The position numbers and the translations under genes are program-made. This document shows, piece after piece, positions 1 to 7,242 of a DNA stretch of 13,020 nt. The DNA is taken from positions 1 to 13,020 of the forward strand of contig DJLG01000016.1 in NCBI GenBank assembly GCA_002434915.1, written 5' to 3'. This DNA comes from Proteobacteria bacterium UBA6522 (GTDB taxonomy: Bacteria; Pseudomonadota; Gammaproteobacteria; Steroidobacterales; Rariloculaceae). Positions within the stretch are counted from its first letter, which is position 1. Every line of letters starts with the position of its first letter. A model generated the notes under the pieces. It searched no databases. It was not told the DNA's origin and worked only from the letters and a program-made list of their open reading frames with translations.

Positions 1-1
1 C

Positions 2-670
2 ATGGCTGATATCACGGCTGGAATCTACACAACTATTGGAATTCTTGCTGCTCTATACGCCCGAGACAATAAAGAGAATGGATCACATGCTGGGCAGTTT
101 CTAGACGTATCCTTAGTGGATGCACAAACAACATGGCTAGCTAATCTCGGGGGAAGTTTTTTTGCAACAGGCGATCGTCCAGAACGGCTTGGAAACATCC
201 ATCCTACTGTAACGCCTTATCAGCCTATGCAGGCTAGAGACAAAATGATCATCGTGGGGGTAGGAACAGAAAGGCTATGGGAAAAACTCTGTTTTGCACT
301 CGATCTAGATGACGATATAAAACAAGACCCTCGTTTTTTATCCAATGCTGCACGCAATATGCATCGTAGTGAGTTGATAGAACTTTTAGAATCAAAACTA
401 ATCACAAAAGATGCTGCAGACTGGGTAGAAGTTTTTGTAAAAAACTCAATTCCAGCTGGGCCAATCAACTACCCTGAAGATACATTAACCGATGAACATA
501 TCATTGCTAGAGATATGATAGTTGAGCTTGAACATCCGTTATTAGGAATTGTAAAATCAATAGGAAATCCAATACATCTTTCTGAAAATGGCCCGACATA
601 TAGACGATATCCTCCACGTTTAGGCGAACACAATGAAGAAATTCGTCAAGAAATAAAAGATAGGGTTTAA
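2..670 (+). CDS. Class III CoA-transferase (CaiB/BaiF family), C-terminal part, 5' end outside window
   Basis: This is the last 222 residues of a family III CoA-transferase; the family is usually about 400 residues, so nearly half lies left of the window. The first Met is probably internal, not the start. The visible part opens with MADITAGIYTTIGILAAL, the family segment in which the Asp (residue 3 here) aligns with the catalytic Asp that forms an acyl-CoA anhydride in formyl-CoA transferase. GQFLDVSLVDA (about 32-42) is also typical, as is the end (PPRLGEHNEEI). Known family role: moving CoA between carboxylic acids in the cytoplasm (oxalate, carnitine, succinate, mesaconate and others); the substrate here cannot be read from the sequence. 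The stop is 3 nt before the start of an alpha-hydroxy acid oxidase, so the two are probably co-transcribed and may share a carboxylic-acid pathway. Family assignment is firm; substrate is unknown. Confidence 0.9.
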   Translation: MADITAGIYTTIGILAALYARDNKENGSHAGQFLDVSLVDAQTTWLANLGGSFFATGDRPERLGNIHPTVTPYQPMQARDKMIIVGVGTERLWEKLCFALDLDDDIKQDPRFLSNAARNMHRSELIELLESKLITKDAADWVEVFVKNSIPAGPINYPEDTLTDEHIIARDMIVELEHPLLGIVKSIGNPIHLSENGPTYRRYPPRLGEHNEEIRQEIKDRV

Positions 671-673
671 AAG

Positions 674-1858
674 GTGAGCAATAACAAAGAAACCAGGAGA
701 GCTTTTCTAAATTACTTAGCTAGCACTCCAATATTAGGCGTCGCATCACAGGTTTTTGCTCAATCTGAATATCTAATAGAGAATCCAGATGAAGCGGTAA
801 ATGTTTTTGATTTTGAACCTATTGCAAAAAGAAATCTTAGTAATGCCCACTATACCTATCTAGCTTCTGGGGTGGATGATGGCTCAACTATTCGAGCAAA
901 TCGTGCTGGATTTGAAAAATTTCAGCTTAGAGTGCGAAGGATGGTTGACGTTAGAAATATAAACACAGAAATTGAATTATTTGGGCAAAGATATGCCTCT
1001 CCCGTTATCGTAGCTCCTTGCGGCACACAACAAGCATTTCATATCGATGGAGAACTTGCTACTGCAAAAGCTTCAAGCTCTAGAAATTTGTTGCAAATTC
1101 TATCAACGGTTAGTTCATATAGTGTAGAAGAGGTAAATGCTGTTCGTCATGACCCTACATGGTTTCAGTTGTACGCAACCGAAGACTGGAATGTGACACG
1201 ACAACTAGTACAAAGAGCAACAAATGCAGGGTGTCCTGCTATTACAGTTACTGTAGATCTTCCTGCGAGTAACCGAGAAGCATTAAGACGTTTTAGACGT
1301 GACACGAATGCAGAATGTTTAACGTGTCATATACCTGGCTTTGAAAACGCTATAAAAAAACGTCCTATGTTTGAAGGAATTGATACAAGTTCACTAATGA
1401 CTACCCGTGCTAGCAATTTAGATTGGGAATTCATGGATCAACTTAGAGATTTTACAGACACTAAGCTACTGCTTAAAGGTATAGTTACAGCTGAAGATGC
1501 AGAGCTTGCACTTAAACATGGTGCAGACGGACTCATTGTTTCTAACCATGGCGGAAGAGCAGAAAATAGCGGACGCGGAACAATTGAATCCTTACCTGAA
1601 GTTGTTAATGCAATCCAAGGTCGTATTCCAATACTAGTCGATAGCGGTTTTCGACGTGGAGTTGATATATTCAAAGCTCTTGCATTAGGAGCTGATGCTG
1701 TATGTATCGGTCGACCATATCTTTGGGGATTAAGCGCATACGGACAATCTGGTGTAGAAGCTATCTTAGACTTGCTCCACAATGAGTTAATAATGATGAT
1801 GCAACAAGCTGGTACTACTAATCTTGCTGAAATAAATAGGAACTACCTAGTTTCTTAG
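674..1858 (+). CDS. FMN-dependent alpha-hydroxy acid oxidase/dehydrogenase with Tat-like signal
   Basis: 394 residues, related to glycolate oxidase, lactate oxidase and LldD, which oxidise L-2-hydroxy acids to 2-oxo acids using FMN. Visible active-site positions, by comparison with spinach glycolate oxidase: Tyr62 (in YLASG), Tyr167 (in FQLYA), Asp195 (TVD), Arg201, Lys268 (LLKG, FMN N1/O2), His292 and Arg295 (SNHGGR, catalytic base and substrate carboxylate), then VDSGFRRG (322-329) and IGRP (345-348) for FMN phosphate. The catalytic set appears complete. The N-terminus TRRAFLN (7-13) followed by a hydrophobic stretch and VFA-Q (28-30) fits a twin-arginine signal peptide, which is unusual for this family. 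The start is GTG, 3 nt after the CoA-transferase stop, with AGGG about 9 nt upstream. The substrate (lactate, glycolate, 2-hydroxyglutarate or other) is not resolved. It converges on galU. Confidence 0.92.
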   Translation: MSNNKETRRAFLNYLASTPILGVASQVFAQSEYLIENPDEAVNVFDFEPIAKRNLSNAHYTYLASGVDDGSTIRANRAGFEKFQLRVRRMVDVRNINTEIELFGQRYASPVIVAPCGTQQAFHIDGELATAKASSSRNLLQILSTVSSYSVEEVNAVRHDPTWFQLYATEDWNVTRQLVQRATNAGCPAITVTVDLPASNREALRRFRRDTNAECLTCHIPGFENAIKKRPMFEGIDTSSLMTTRASNLDWEFMDQLRDFTDTKLLLKGIVTAEDAELALKHGADGLIVSNHGGRAENSGRGTIESLPEVVNAIQGRIPILVDSGFRRGVDIFKALALGADAVCIGRPYLWGLSAYGQSGVEAILDLLHNELIMMMQQAGTTNLAEINRNYLVS

Positions 1859-1872
1859 ATATAACTAATACA

Positions 1873-2760
1873 TTATTTAGTTTGTGGTTTCGTTATATTT
1901 TTAAGATATTCCGAAAATTTAACACCAATTTCAGCATGTTCTAGGCCGTATTGCACCGTAGCTTTTAGATATCCAAGTTTGCTACCACAGTCATAACGAG
2001 TACCATCAAATGGTAAAATATAAACAGGTTCATCATTAATCAAGCTACTAATGGCGTCTGTTAACTGGAGTTCATTGCCTGCTGAAACTTTTATTGAAGA
2101 GAGTTTTTTGAAGATTTCTGGCGTTAATATATATCTTCCAACAACAGCAAGATTGCTTGGAGCATCCTTGCGCGCTGGTTTCTCAACAATTTTAGTTACA
2201 CGGGATATTCCAGAAGAACCAACCTCTGTTGCAACTATTCCATATTTATGAATATCCTCATCATGCACATGCTCAACACCAAGAAGGCTCGAATTATGCA
2301 ATTCGAAATGTTTCCTCATCTGCTCCAAACATGGAATCTCACTATTTATTAGGTCATCGGCTAAATGCACAAAAAAAGGCTCATTACCTACAGCAGATTG
2401 AGCGCAAAGAACAGCATGGCCAAGGCCTAAGGGTTCTTCCTGTCTAATATAAATGCAAGTTACATGGGGAGGTATAATATTTCTTATAATTGAGAGCAAA
2501 GACTTCTGTCCAGATACGCTAAGTACATGCTCAAGTTCTGGATTACGATCAAAATGATTCTCTATGGATTCTTTTGAACTACTAGTAATAAAGACTAGTT
2601 TCTCTGCACCGGCAGCTATAGATTCTTCAACTGCATATTGAATAAGTGGTTTATCAACAACCGGAAGCATCTCCTTGGGAGATACTTTGGTTGCAGGCAG
2701 AAAACGAGTCCCCCTACCTGCAACAGGAAAAACTGCGGTACGTATTTTTTTTGGAATCAA
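1873..2760 (-). CDS. galU: UTP-glucose-1-phosphate uridylyltransferase
   Basis: Makes UDP-glucose from UTP and glucose-1-phosphate in the cytoplasm, the sugar donor for LPS, exopolysaccharide and other glycans. The 295-residue length suits bacterial GalU (about 280-300). The nucleotide-binding start FPVAGRGTRFLPATKVSPKE (11-30) is near-diagnostic. Further family motifs are LGLGHAVLCA (111-120), HLADDLI (132-138, with acidic metal-binding residues), VEKP (192-195), and the C-terminal YDCGSKLGYLKA (256-267). The start is TTG: GGAG lies 7 nt upstream, an in-frame TGA lies just beyond, and no upstream in-frame start exists. It follows lapB after an 88-nt gap on the same strand, so it may be read from the same transcript or from its own promoter; no convincing promoter was seen. 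The 3' end faces the hydroxy acid oxidase gene. Confidence 0.96.
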   Translation of the reverse strand: MIPKKIRTAVFPVAGRGTRFLPATKVSPKEMLPVVDKPLIQYAVEESIAAGAEKLVFITSSSKESIENHFDRNPELEHVLSVSGQKSLLSIIRNIIPPHVTCIYIRQEEPLGLGHAVLCAQSAVGNEPFFVHLADDLINSEIPCLEQMRKHFELHNSSLLGVEHVHDEDIHKYGIVATEVGSSGISRVTKIVEKPARKDAPSNLAVVGRYILTPEIFKKLSSIKVSAGNELQLTDAISSLINDEPVYILPFDGTRYDCGSKLGYLKATVQYGLEHAEIGVKFSEYLKNITKPQTK

Positions 2761-2848
2761 AGTATAACTCCATCACTTACATAAGCTTAATAACATCTAA
2801 CCAACCTTGTGATTTTCTAATAAAACCTCACTCAGCACTTAGGAACAA

Positions 2849-4033
2849 TTAATTCATAAGTTTTTCAAACTGAAACCTCTGAAGGGGTCTTATGCTTTCC
2901 CAGGATTTACAGCTAGGGCAATGCCATAAGATTTTTTCGCTTCTATAACCACAAGTATTACATCTATAACGAGGACTGGAATAAGCAAGATCTCTTAATC
3001 CACTGGTGATGCCTTGAATCACTTTCTCTCTTGACTTATCGGGAATATTAGCGAAATACTCAGCATCAAAAAAAGATGCCAGTACACTATCCTCCATAAT
3101 AAATTTTTCAATACAGGCTTTAATAACTTGAGATCTTTCAAGATCTACCAAAATTGCAGTATATGCAATTACATCAGATAGCGATGGGTTCTTATCAACC
3201 AGTGACTGCAAATATATTTCACATTCATCTTCTCGTCCATCCTTATGGTAGCAGTCAAATAATTTCGGTAACACTTCAGGCATCAAACGCGGATCTGCAT
3301 CAAGAACCTGTTCATAAAGGCCAAGGGCTTCAAGGTAACTCTTTTCCTCCTGGGCTATAGCAGCCTTAATTAGAGCGCCTCGAAAAGCCCCAGAAACAGA
3401 ACGAACAGAACCTTTAAGGTGTTGCCTTGCTAGTGCTAAATCTCCATCTAAACGAGCATTCTCAGCTAACTCACAGTAATAGTGTGCAATTTCAGTAGAC
3501 TTTTCACCAGTAAGAATTTCAAGTTCTCTATGCGCTTCAATAGCCTTACCCCACTCCTGCTCACGCTCATATATATCCACAAGACTCTGAATTGACGCTT
3601 CTCCAAGACTAGAGCTATTTCCTAATTGAGAAAATAACTTTTCTGCTCGATCAAAAAATCCTGCACTAAGATAATCCTGGGCAAGTGAAAACTGGGCCTG
3701 ATCTCTCTGCATTTCATTTAAACTGGATCGTGCAAGTAAGTTTTTATGCACACGGATTGCTCGATCCACTTCACCGCGACGACGAAACAAATGACCTAAT
3801 GCAAAATGAGTTTCCAATGTATCATCGTCAACTTTTGCCATTCGAACAAATAATTCTAGAGCTTCTTCAGTCTGCCTATTTAAAACAAGGTTTAGACCAC
3901 GTAAATAATCTGCATTTATAGTTTGAGGTGAGGGATCAGACTCTTTTTTAATTGAATGGCGAGCAAACAACCAGCCTGTTGCAGCCGCTATAACAAATAG
4001 TCCTGCAAGAAAAAAAGTGGCTTCAGTCGGCAT
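2849..4033 (-). CDS. lapB: LPS assembly protein LapB (YciM), TPR and rubredoxin-like protein
   Basis: Inner-membrane-anchored cytoplasmic protein that in E. coli works with FtsH to control LpxC turnover and so balances LPS synthesis. At 394 residues it matches E. coli LapB (389). One N-terminal membrane segment spans about residues 5-24. A long helical TPR region follows, with repeat-like stretches such as YLRGLNLVLNRQTEEALELF, HFALGHLFRRRGEVDRAI and ALGLYEQVLDADP. The C-terminal zinc ribbon has four cysteines, C358, C361, C372 and C375, in the CxxC...CxxC layout, with the family-typical WHCPSCKSW. The ATG overlaps the end of lapA by 11 nt and has only a weak ribosome-binding site, which suggests translational coupling to lapA. 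Confidence 0.96.
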   Translation of the reverse strand: MPTEATFFLAGLFVIAAATGWLFARHSIKKESDPSPQTINADYLRGLNLVLNRQTEEALELFVRMAKVDDDTLETHFALGHLFRRRGEVDRAIRVHKNLLARSSLNEMQRDQAQFSLAQDYLSAGFFDRAEKLFSQLGNSSSLGEASIQSLVDIYEREQEWGKAIEAHRELEILTGEKSTEIAHYYCELAENARLDGDLALARQHLKGSVRSVSGAFRGALIKAAIAQEEKSYLEALGLYEQVLDADPRLMPEVLPKLFDCYHKDGREDECEIYLQSLVDKNPSLSDVIAYTAILVDLERSQVIKACIEKFIMEDSVLASFFDAEYFANIPDKSREKVIQGITSGLRDLAYSSPRYRCNTCGYRSEKILWHCPSCKSWESIRPLQRFQFEKLMN

Positions 4034-4328
4034 CTTTTAGAGGTCGGCGTCTTATATTATTCATCTCTAATTCAAATGCCCGAAGATTCCTTCGTAATTT
4101 TCGACGATCTGATACAACTCTTATCAAAGCAATCCCAACAGTTAAAAGACCAAATATCCAACCAACAGAAAATATTAAAATAAAAGCTATTGATATAGGA
4201 ATATCTTTAAATTGGATTATCCCTAAATCAATGGAAACTACGTCAGAGTTGTTATAAGCAAAGGTGGCCGCCAATAAGAGAAGAACAATTAGAGTTATAA
4301 ATAATATAAACCTACGGATTATGGCCAA
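4023..4328 (-). CDS. lapA: LPS assembly protein LapA (DUF1049 membrane protein)
   Basis: Small inner-membrane protein of 101 residues (E. coli LapA has 102), encoded as usual directly before lapB and thought to act with it in LPS homeostasis. Two hydrophobic helices are visible, at about residues 6-24 and 44-68, separated by a short polar loop with YNNSDVVSIDLG, and followed by a basic, probably helical cytoplasmic tail (RRKLRRNLRAFELEMN). The start is TTG, supported by AAGGGG about 8 nt upstream; the N-terminus then begins with Arg residues before the first helix, as expected for a cytoplasmic N-terminus. It lies 90 nt after ihfB and overlaps lapB by 11 nt. Confidence 0.92.
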   Translation of the reverse strand: MAIIRRFILFITLIVLLLLAATFAYNNSDVVSIDLGIIQFKDIPISIAFILIFSVGWIFGLLTVGIALIRVVSDRRKLRRNLRAFELEMNNIRRRPLKDAD

Positions 4329-4418
4329 ACTTTTATCCCCTTGGATAGAAATCCTTAATTGGATAAGCCCAAGCCGTCAACATAGAACAAGCCAAATCTA
4401 TTTGGGAATTAACTAATT

Positions 4419-4721
4419 CTAACTACGTACTGGCAAGTGCCGGAAACCATTTACTCGCTCTCTTAAACTTTTACCAGGCTTAAAATGTGGTACATGCTTG
4501 CCTGCAAGCGCGACAGTTTCTCCTGTCTTTGGGTTCCTTCCCATACGAGGCGGCCTATAATGAAGAGAGAAACTACCAAAGCCTCGAATTTCTATCCGGT
4601 CTCCATTAGCAAGCGCTTCACTCATAATCTCTAGAACATGCTTCACTGCAAGCTCTACATCTTTAGCAGGCAAATGTTTTTGCTTGCTGGCTATAGTTTC
4701 TATCAGCTCAGACTTTGTCAT
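4419..4721 (-). CDS. ihfB: Integration host factor beta subunit
   Basis: DNA-bending nucleoid protein of the HU/IHF family that pairs with IhfA to bend DNA in replication, recombination and transcription control. The 100-residue product starts MTKSELIETIASKQ and has the beta-arm sequence PRMGRNPKTGE (58-68), in which Pro64 is the residue expected to intercalate between base pairs. RGFGSF (46-51) and HFKPGKSLRERVN (79-91) are also conserved. Position directly after rpsA is the usual place for the beta subunit and separates it from HU and from IhfA, which sits near pheT. The C-terminus is some six residues longer than E. coli IhfB (94). A GGTG 7 nt before ATG is the best ribosome-binding site; the match is modest. 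Confidence 0.96.
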   Translation of the reverse strand: MTKSELIETIASKQKHLPAKDVELAVKHVLEIMSEALANGDRIEIRGFGSFSLHYRPPRMGRNPKTGETVALAGKHVPHFKPGKSLRERVNGFRHLPVRS

Positions 4722-4775
4722 TGCTAGACACCATCCTCTCGGGTTACAACACCCTTCTTATTATTATTAAAAATA

Positions 4776-6452
4776 TCAATCCGTATCCAGCTGCTCTTTA
4801 AGGAGATCTCCTAAAGAAGTTCCTGAAGCAGGCTTAACTGTATCTTTTTGATAGGTTTCAATCGCTTGTGCTTCATCGCTAGCTTCTCTTGCCTTTATTG
4901 AGAGATTAACTATTCTATTTTTCCTATCGATACCTATAAATTTAGCCATTATTTCTTCACCAGGCTTTAAAATAGTCCGAGCATCTTCAACTCTATCCTG
5001 AGATATTTCTGAAGCCTTGATATGACCTAGAACACTATCTGATAATTCTACTGTAGCACCCTTTACATCAACCTCTTGAATAATCCCTTTTACTATAGAA
5101 TCTTTCGAGTGTTCTGACATAAATAATGACATTGGATCCTGATCAATCTGTTTTACACCAAGAGAAATCCTCTCGCGTTCTGGGTCAATCGCCAAAACGG
5201 TAGTTTCTAGCTCTTCCCCCTTCTTGTAGTTGCGAACAGCTTCCTCTCCGGTCAACTCCCATGATAGATCTGATAAATGGACAAGCCCATCTATTCCACC
5301 AGGTAGCCCAATAAACACACCAAAATCAGTGATAGATTTTATCTGCCCTGAGACCTTATCACCTTTGCTGTGTTCTTCTGCAAATTCGTTCCAAGGGTTA
5401 GCCTTACACTGCTTTAAGCCAAGAGAAACCCTTCTTCTTTCCTCATCAATATCGAGAACCATAACCTCAACTTCATCGCTAATTTGGACTACTTTATTAG
5501 GACTTACATTTTTATTGGTCCAATCCATTTCAGAAACATGCACTAAACCTTCAACCCCCTCTTCAATTTCAACAAAACATCCATAATCAGCTATATTAGT
5601 AACTTTACCGAACAATCTAGAGTTAGTTGGATAGCGGCGTGTAAGGTCCATCCAAGGGTCTGCTCCTAACTGTTTCAAACCTAATGAAACTCGACTACGT
5701 TCACGATCAAATTTTAAAATCTTTACGTCTAGTTCTTCGCCAACAGCAATTACTTCTGAGGGATGTTTTACTCGTTTCCATGCCATATCTGTGATGTGCA
5801 ATAAACCATCTATACCACCCAAATCTACAAATGCTCCGTAATCTGTAAGATTTTTCACAATTCCTTTTAGAGTTGCACCTTCTTGTAAGTTTTTTAATAG
5901 CTCTTCACGTTCTACACTGTATTCCTCTTCAACCACAGCTCTTCGAGAAACAACAACATTATTTCTTTTTTGATCTAACTTGATTACTTTAAACTCTAAG
6001 GTACTACCCTCAAGAGTGCTTGGGTCACGTATAGGTCTCACATCAACAAGAGACCCAGGCAAAAAAGCTCTAACCAAGTCCAAGTCAACGGTAAATCCAC
6101 CTCTAACACGACCTGTAATTGTTCCGATGACTATTTTGCTTTCATCAAAAGCCTCTTGCAGAACAATCCATGTCCGCATTCTTTTAGCTTTTTCACGAGA
6201 TAAACGAGTTTCACCGAATCCATCTTCTACTGCATCAAGAGCTACCTCTATCTCATCACCAACTTCAACTTCTAACTTACCTCGCTCATTTAAAAATTGG
6301 ACAGTAGGAATAACCGCTTCAGATTTAAGTCCAGCATTGACTATTACAACATCTGAATTTACGTCAACTACAGTTGCAGTTAGTATTTGACCTTGCTTTA
6401 TATTTTGACTAGCAAGGCTGTCTTCAAGCAGCTCTGCAAAGGATTCGCTCAT
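4776..6452 (-). CDS. rpsA: 30S ribosomal protein S1
   Basis: mRNA-binding protein of the small ribosomal subunit that helps load structured or weak-SD mRNAs. From the chosen ATG it has 558 residues (E. coli S1 has 557) and six S1 RNA-binding repeats, roughly at 21-87, 105-171, 192-260, 277-347, 364-434 and 451-520. Long stretches are near identical to E. coli, for example HITDMAWKRVKHPSE, DYGCFVEIEEGVEGLVHVSE and LGLKQCKANPW. The start MSESFAELLEDSL aligns with the E. coli start; a GTG 54 nt further upstream in frame would lie inside the leader hairpins and is rejected. Translation is probably autoregulated through the 100-nt leader described separately. cmk lies upstream and ihfB 54 nt downstream. 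Confidence 0.98.
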   Translation of the reverse strand: MSESFAELLEDSLASQNIKQGQILTATVVDVNSDVVIVNAGLKSEAVIPTVQFLNERGKLEVEVGDEIEVALDAVEDGFGETRLSREKAKRMRTWIVLQEAFDESKIVIGTITGRVRGGFTVDLDLVRAFLPGSLVDVRPIRDPSTLEGSTLEFKVIKLDQKRNNVVVSRRAVVEEEYSVEREELLKNLQEGATLKGIVKNLTDYGAFVDLGGIDGLLHITDMAWKRVKHPSEVIAVGEELDVKILKFDRERSRVSLGLKQLGADPWMDLTRRYPTNSRLFGKVTNIADYGCFVEIEEGVEGLVHVSEMDWTNKNVSPNKVVQISDEVEVMVLDIDEERRRVSLGLKQCKANPWNEFAEEHSKGDKVSGQIKSITDFGVFIGLPGGIDGLVHLSDLSWELTGEEAVRNYKKGEELETTVLAIDPERERISLGVKQIDQDPMSLFMSEHSKDSIVKGIIQEVDVKGATVELSDSVLGHIKASEISQDRVEDARTILKPGEEIMAKFIGIDRKNRIVNLSIKAREASDEAQAIETYQKDTVKPASGTSLGDLLKEQLDTD

Positions 6453-6460
6453 AAAATTAT

Positions 6461-6480
6461 ATCCGCTTGCACGGACCTCC
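6461..6480 (-). promoter_or_regulatory. Distant GGAGG ribosome-binding site plus spacer hairpin for rpsA
   Basis: GGAGG at 6480-6476 is 23 nt from the ATG at 6452, too far for a normal Shine-Dalgarno. Directly after it, UCCGU pairs with GCGGA (6475-6471 with 6466-6462) around a GCAA tetraloop. If that stem forms, only nine A/U-rich nucleotides (6461-6453) separate GGAGG from the ATG along the backbone, a normal distance. This is an inference from hand folding. Confidence 0.55.
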
Positions 6481-6488
6481 AAACATAA

Positions 6489-6511
6489 CATCAGCGCATC
6501 CTGCACTAATG
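6489..6511 (-). promoter_or_regulatory. rpsA leader hairpin 2, nine-pair stem with AGGAU loop
   Basis: On the minus strand CAUUAGUGC pairs with GCGCUGAUG across the loop AGGAU. The stem has nine consecutive pairs, two of them G-U. The loop presents a GGA, the motif shown in the loops of the E. coli rpsA leader. This is the strongest of the three leader hairpins seen here. Confidence 0.7.
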
Positions 6512-6552
6512 ATCAACTAATAAATGCCCTCGCTTCCTGCATGGGCCCTTTC

Positions 6553-7242
6553 CTAATTTGCAGACGGAATACCTAGAATCTTTAGACTATCTAAAATTTT
6601 ATCTGCAGTATCCTCAGGAGCAGCTCCTGTAGAATCAAAAATTTGCGCGTCACTTGCTGCTTTTAGCGGAGCAACTTTTCGGTTAACGTCACGCTTATCT
6701 CTTTGCGTTATCTTCTGCAAAACGTCCGGCAGGCTAACATTAATACCCTTTTGTTTCAACTGCTTATAACGTCTCGAGGCTCTTTCCTCGGGACTTGCTG
6801 TAAGAAAGATCTTAAACAATGCATCAGGGAATACTACGCTACCAATATCCCGTCCATCTGCTACTAATCCTGGTAATCTCAAGAATGCCCTTTGACGTTT
6901 CAAAAGAGCTGCTCGCAAAGCAGGCCTAGAGGCTATTTTTGAAGCAACACTTCCACACTCCTCTGTTCTCAGATCAAGAGTTACATCTACAGAGTCTAGA
7001 AAAATTTTTTGCTCTTTAGCAGTATTAGCAAACGAGATATCCATTATCGTTGCTATATCCACCATCGTGGATGAATCATCGACCGATACTTTCTCTTGTA
7101 TCATCCTCAACGCAACAAGACGATACAAAGCCCCGCTATCCAACAAGTGCCAACCAAGGGTGCGTGCAAGAATCCTACTAATTGTTCCTTTCCCAGAGCC
7201 GACTGGTCCATCTATTGCAATAACGGGGGGTGTAGTATTCAT
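6553..7242 (-). CDS. cmk: Cytidylate kinase
   Basis: Phosphorylates CMP and dCMP to the diphosphates with ATP, in pyrimidine nucleotide salvage and recycling. The 229-residue length fits the family. The P-loop is GPVGSGKGT (12-20), followed by the LLDSGALYR segment (33-41) that binds the CMP sugar and phosphate, and by the family signature ADGRDIGSVVFPDA (about 128-141) with the CMP-binding DGRD. The basic LID-like stretch SPEERASRRYKQL comes after it. The ATG sits inside the aroA stop as ATGA, so translation is likely coupled to aroA. The gene order aroA-cmk-rpsA is usual in Gammaproteobacteria. Confidence 0.97.
   Translation of the reverse strand: MNTTPPVIAIDGPVGSGKGTISRILARTLGWHLLDSGALYRLVALRMIQEKVSVDDSSTMVDIATIMDISFANTAKEQKIFLDSVDVTLDLRTEECGSVASKIASRPALRAALLKRQRAFLRLPGLVADGRDIGSVVFPDALFKIFLTASPEERASRRYKQLKQKGINVSLPDVLQKITQRDKRDVNRKVAPLKAASDAQIFDSTGAAPEDTADKILDSLKILGIPSAN

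Larger units (their letters stand above)
6453..6552 (-). promoter_or_regulatory. rpsA 5' leader with GGA-loop hairpins (probable S1 autoregulatory region)
   Basis: The 100 nt between the cmk stop and the rpsA ATG can fold, in transcript order, into three separate hairpins. Hairpin 1 (6546-6526) has GCCC/GGGC, an A-A mismatch, a three-pair upper stem and loop AGGAA. Hairpin 2 (6511-6489) has nine pairs and loop AGGAU. Hairpin 3 (6476-6461) has a GCAA loop. Linkers are A/U-rich. In E. coli, the rpsA translation initiation region is known to fold into hairpins with GGA in loops and to mediate repression by S1; the match in layout suggests conservation. The folds were worked out by hand, not by energy calculation. 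Confidence 0.7.

Noticed and set aside
1438..1782. 114-codon minus-strand frame opposite the hydroxy acid oxidase gene.
   Set aside because: Shadow of a gene with a complete, recognisable active site; its own product shows no domain.
1863..1882. AACTAA/TTAGTT hairpin with 8-nt loop between and over the convergent stops of the oxidase and galU, a possible bidirectional terminator.
   Set aside because: Six A/T-rich pairs, no G/C core and no U-run; too weak to call.
2761..2848. Possible galU promoter (TTGTTC, 17 nt, TTTTAT; or TTGGTT, 15 nt, TATGTA).
   Set aside because: Both boxes match poorly and such matches are expected by chance in A/T-rich DNA.
4392..4405. Short palindrome CCAAAT/ATTTGG just after ihfB.
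   Set aside because: Only five or six pairs, with no U-run after it; not a convincing terminator.
4741..4754. GGGT/ACCC hairpin between rpsA and ihfB.
   Set aside because: Four pairs, no U-run; ihfB follows directly, so a terminator is not supported.
5230..6390. Open frames of 118 and 136 codons on the plus strand opposite rpsA.
   Set aside because: They are antisense to a highly conserved gene, are Ser/Thr-rich low-complexity products without recognisable domains, and lack ribosome-binding sites.
6458..6463. TATAAT on the minus strand just before the rpsA ATG, resembling a -10 box.
   Set aside because: It would start transcription at or inside the rpsA coding region and has no fitting -35; it reads better as the A/U-rich linker of the leader.
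6453..6506. In-frame GTG start 54 nt upstream of the rpsA ATG.
   Set aside because: The added 18 residues do not resemble S1, the GTG lies in leader hairpin 2, and the ATG start gives an exact family N-terminus and length.
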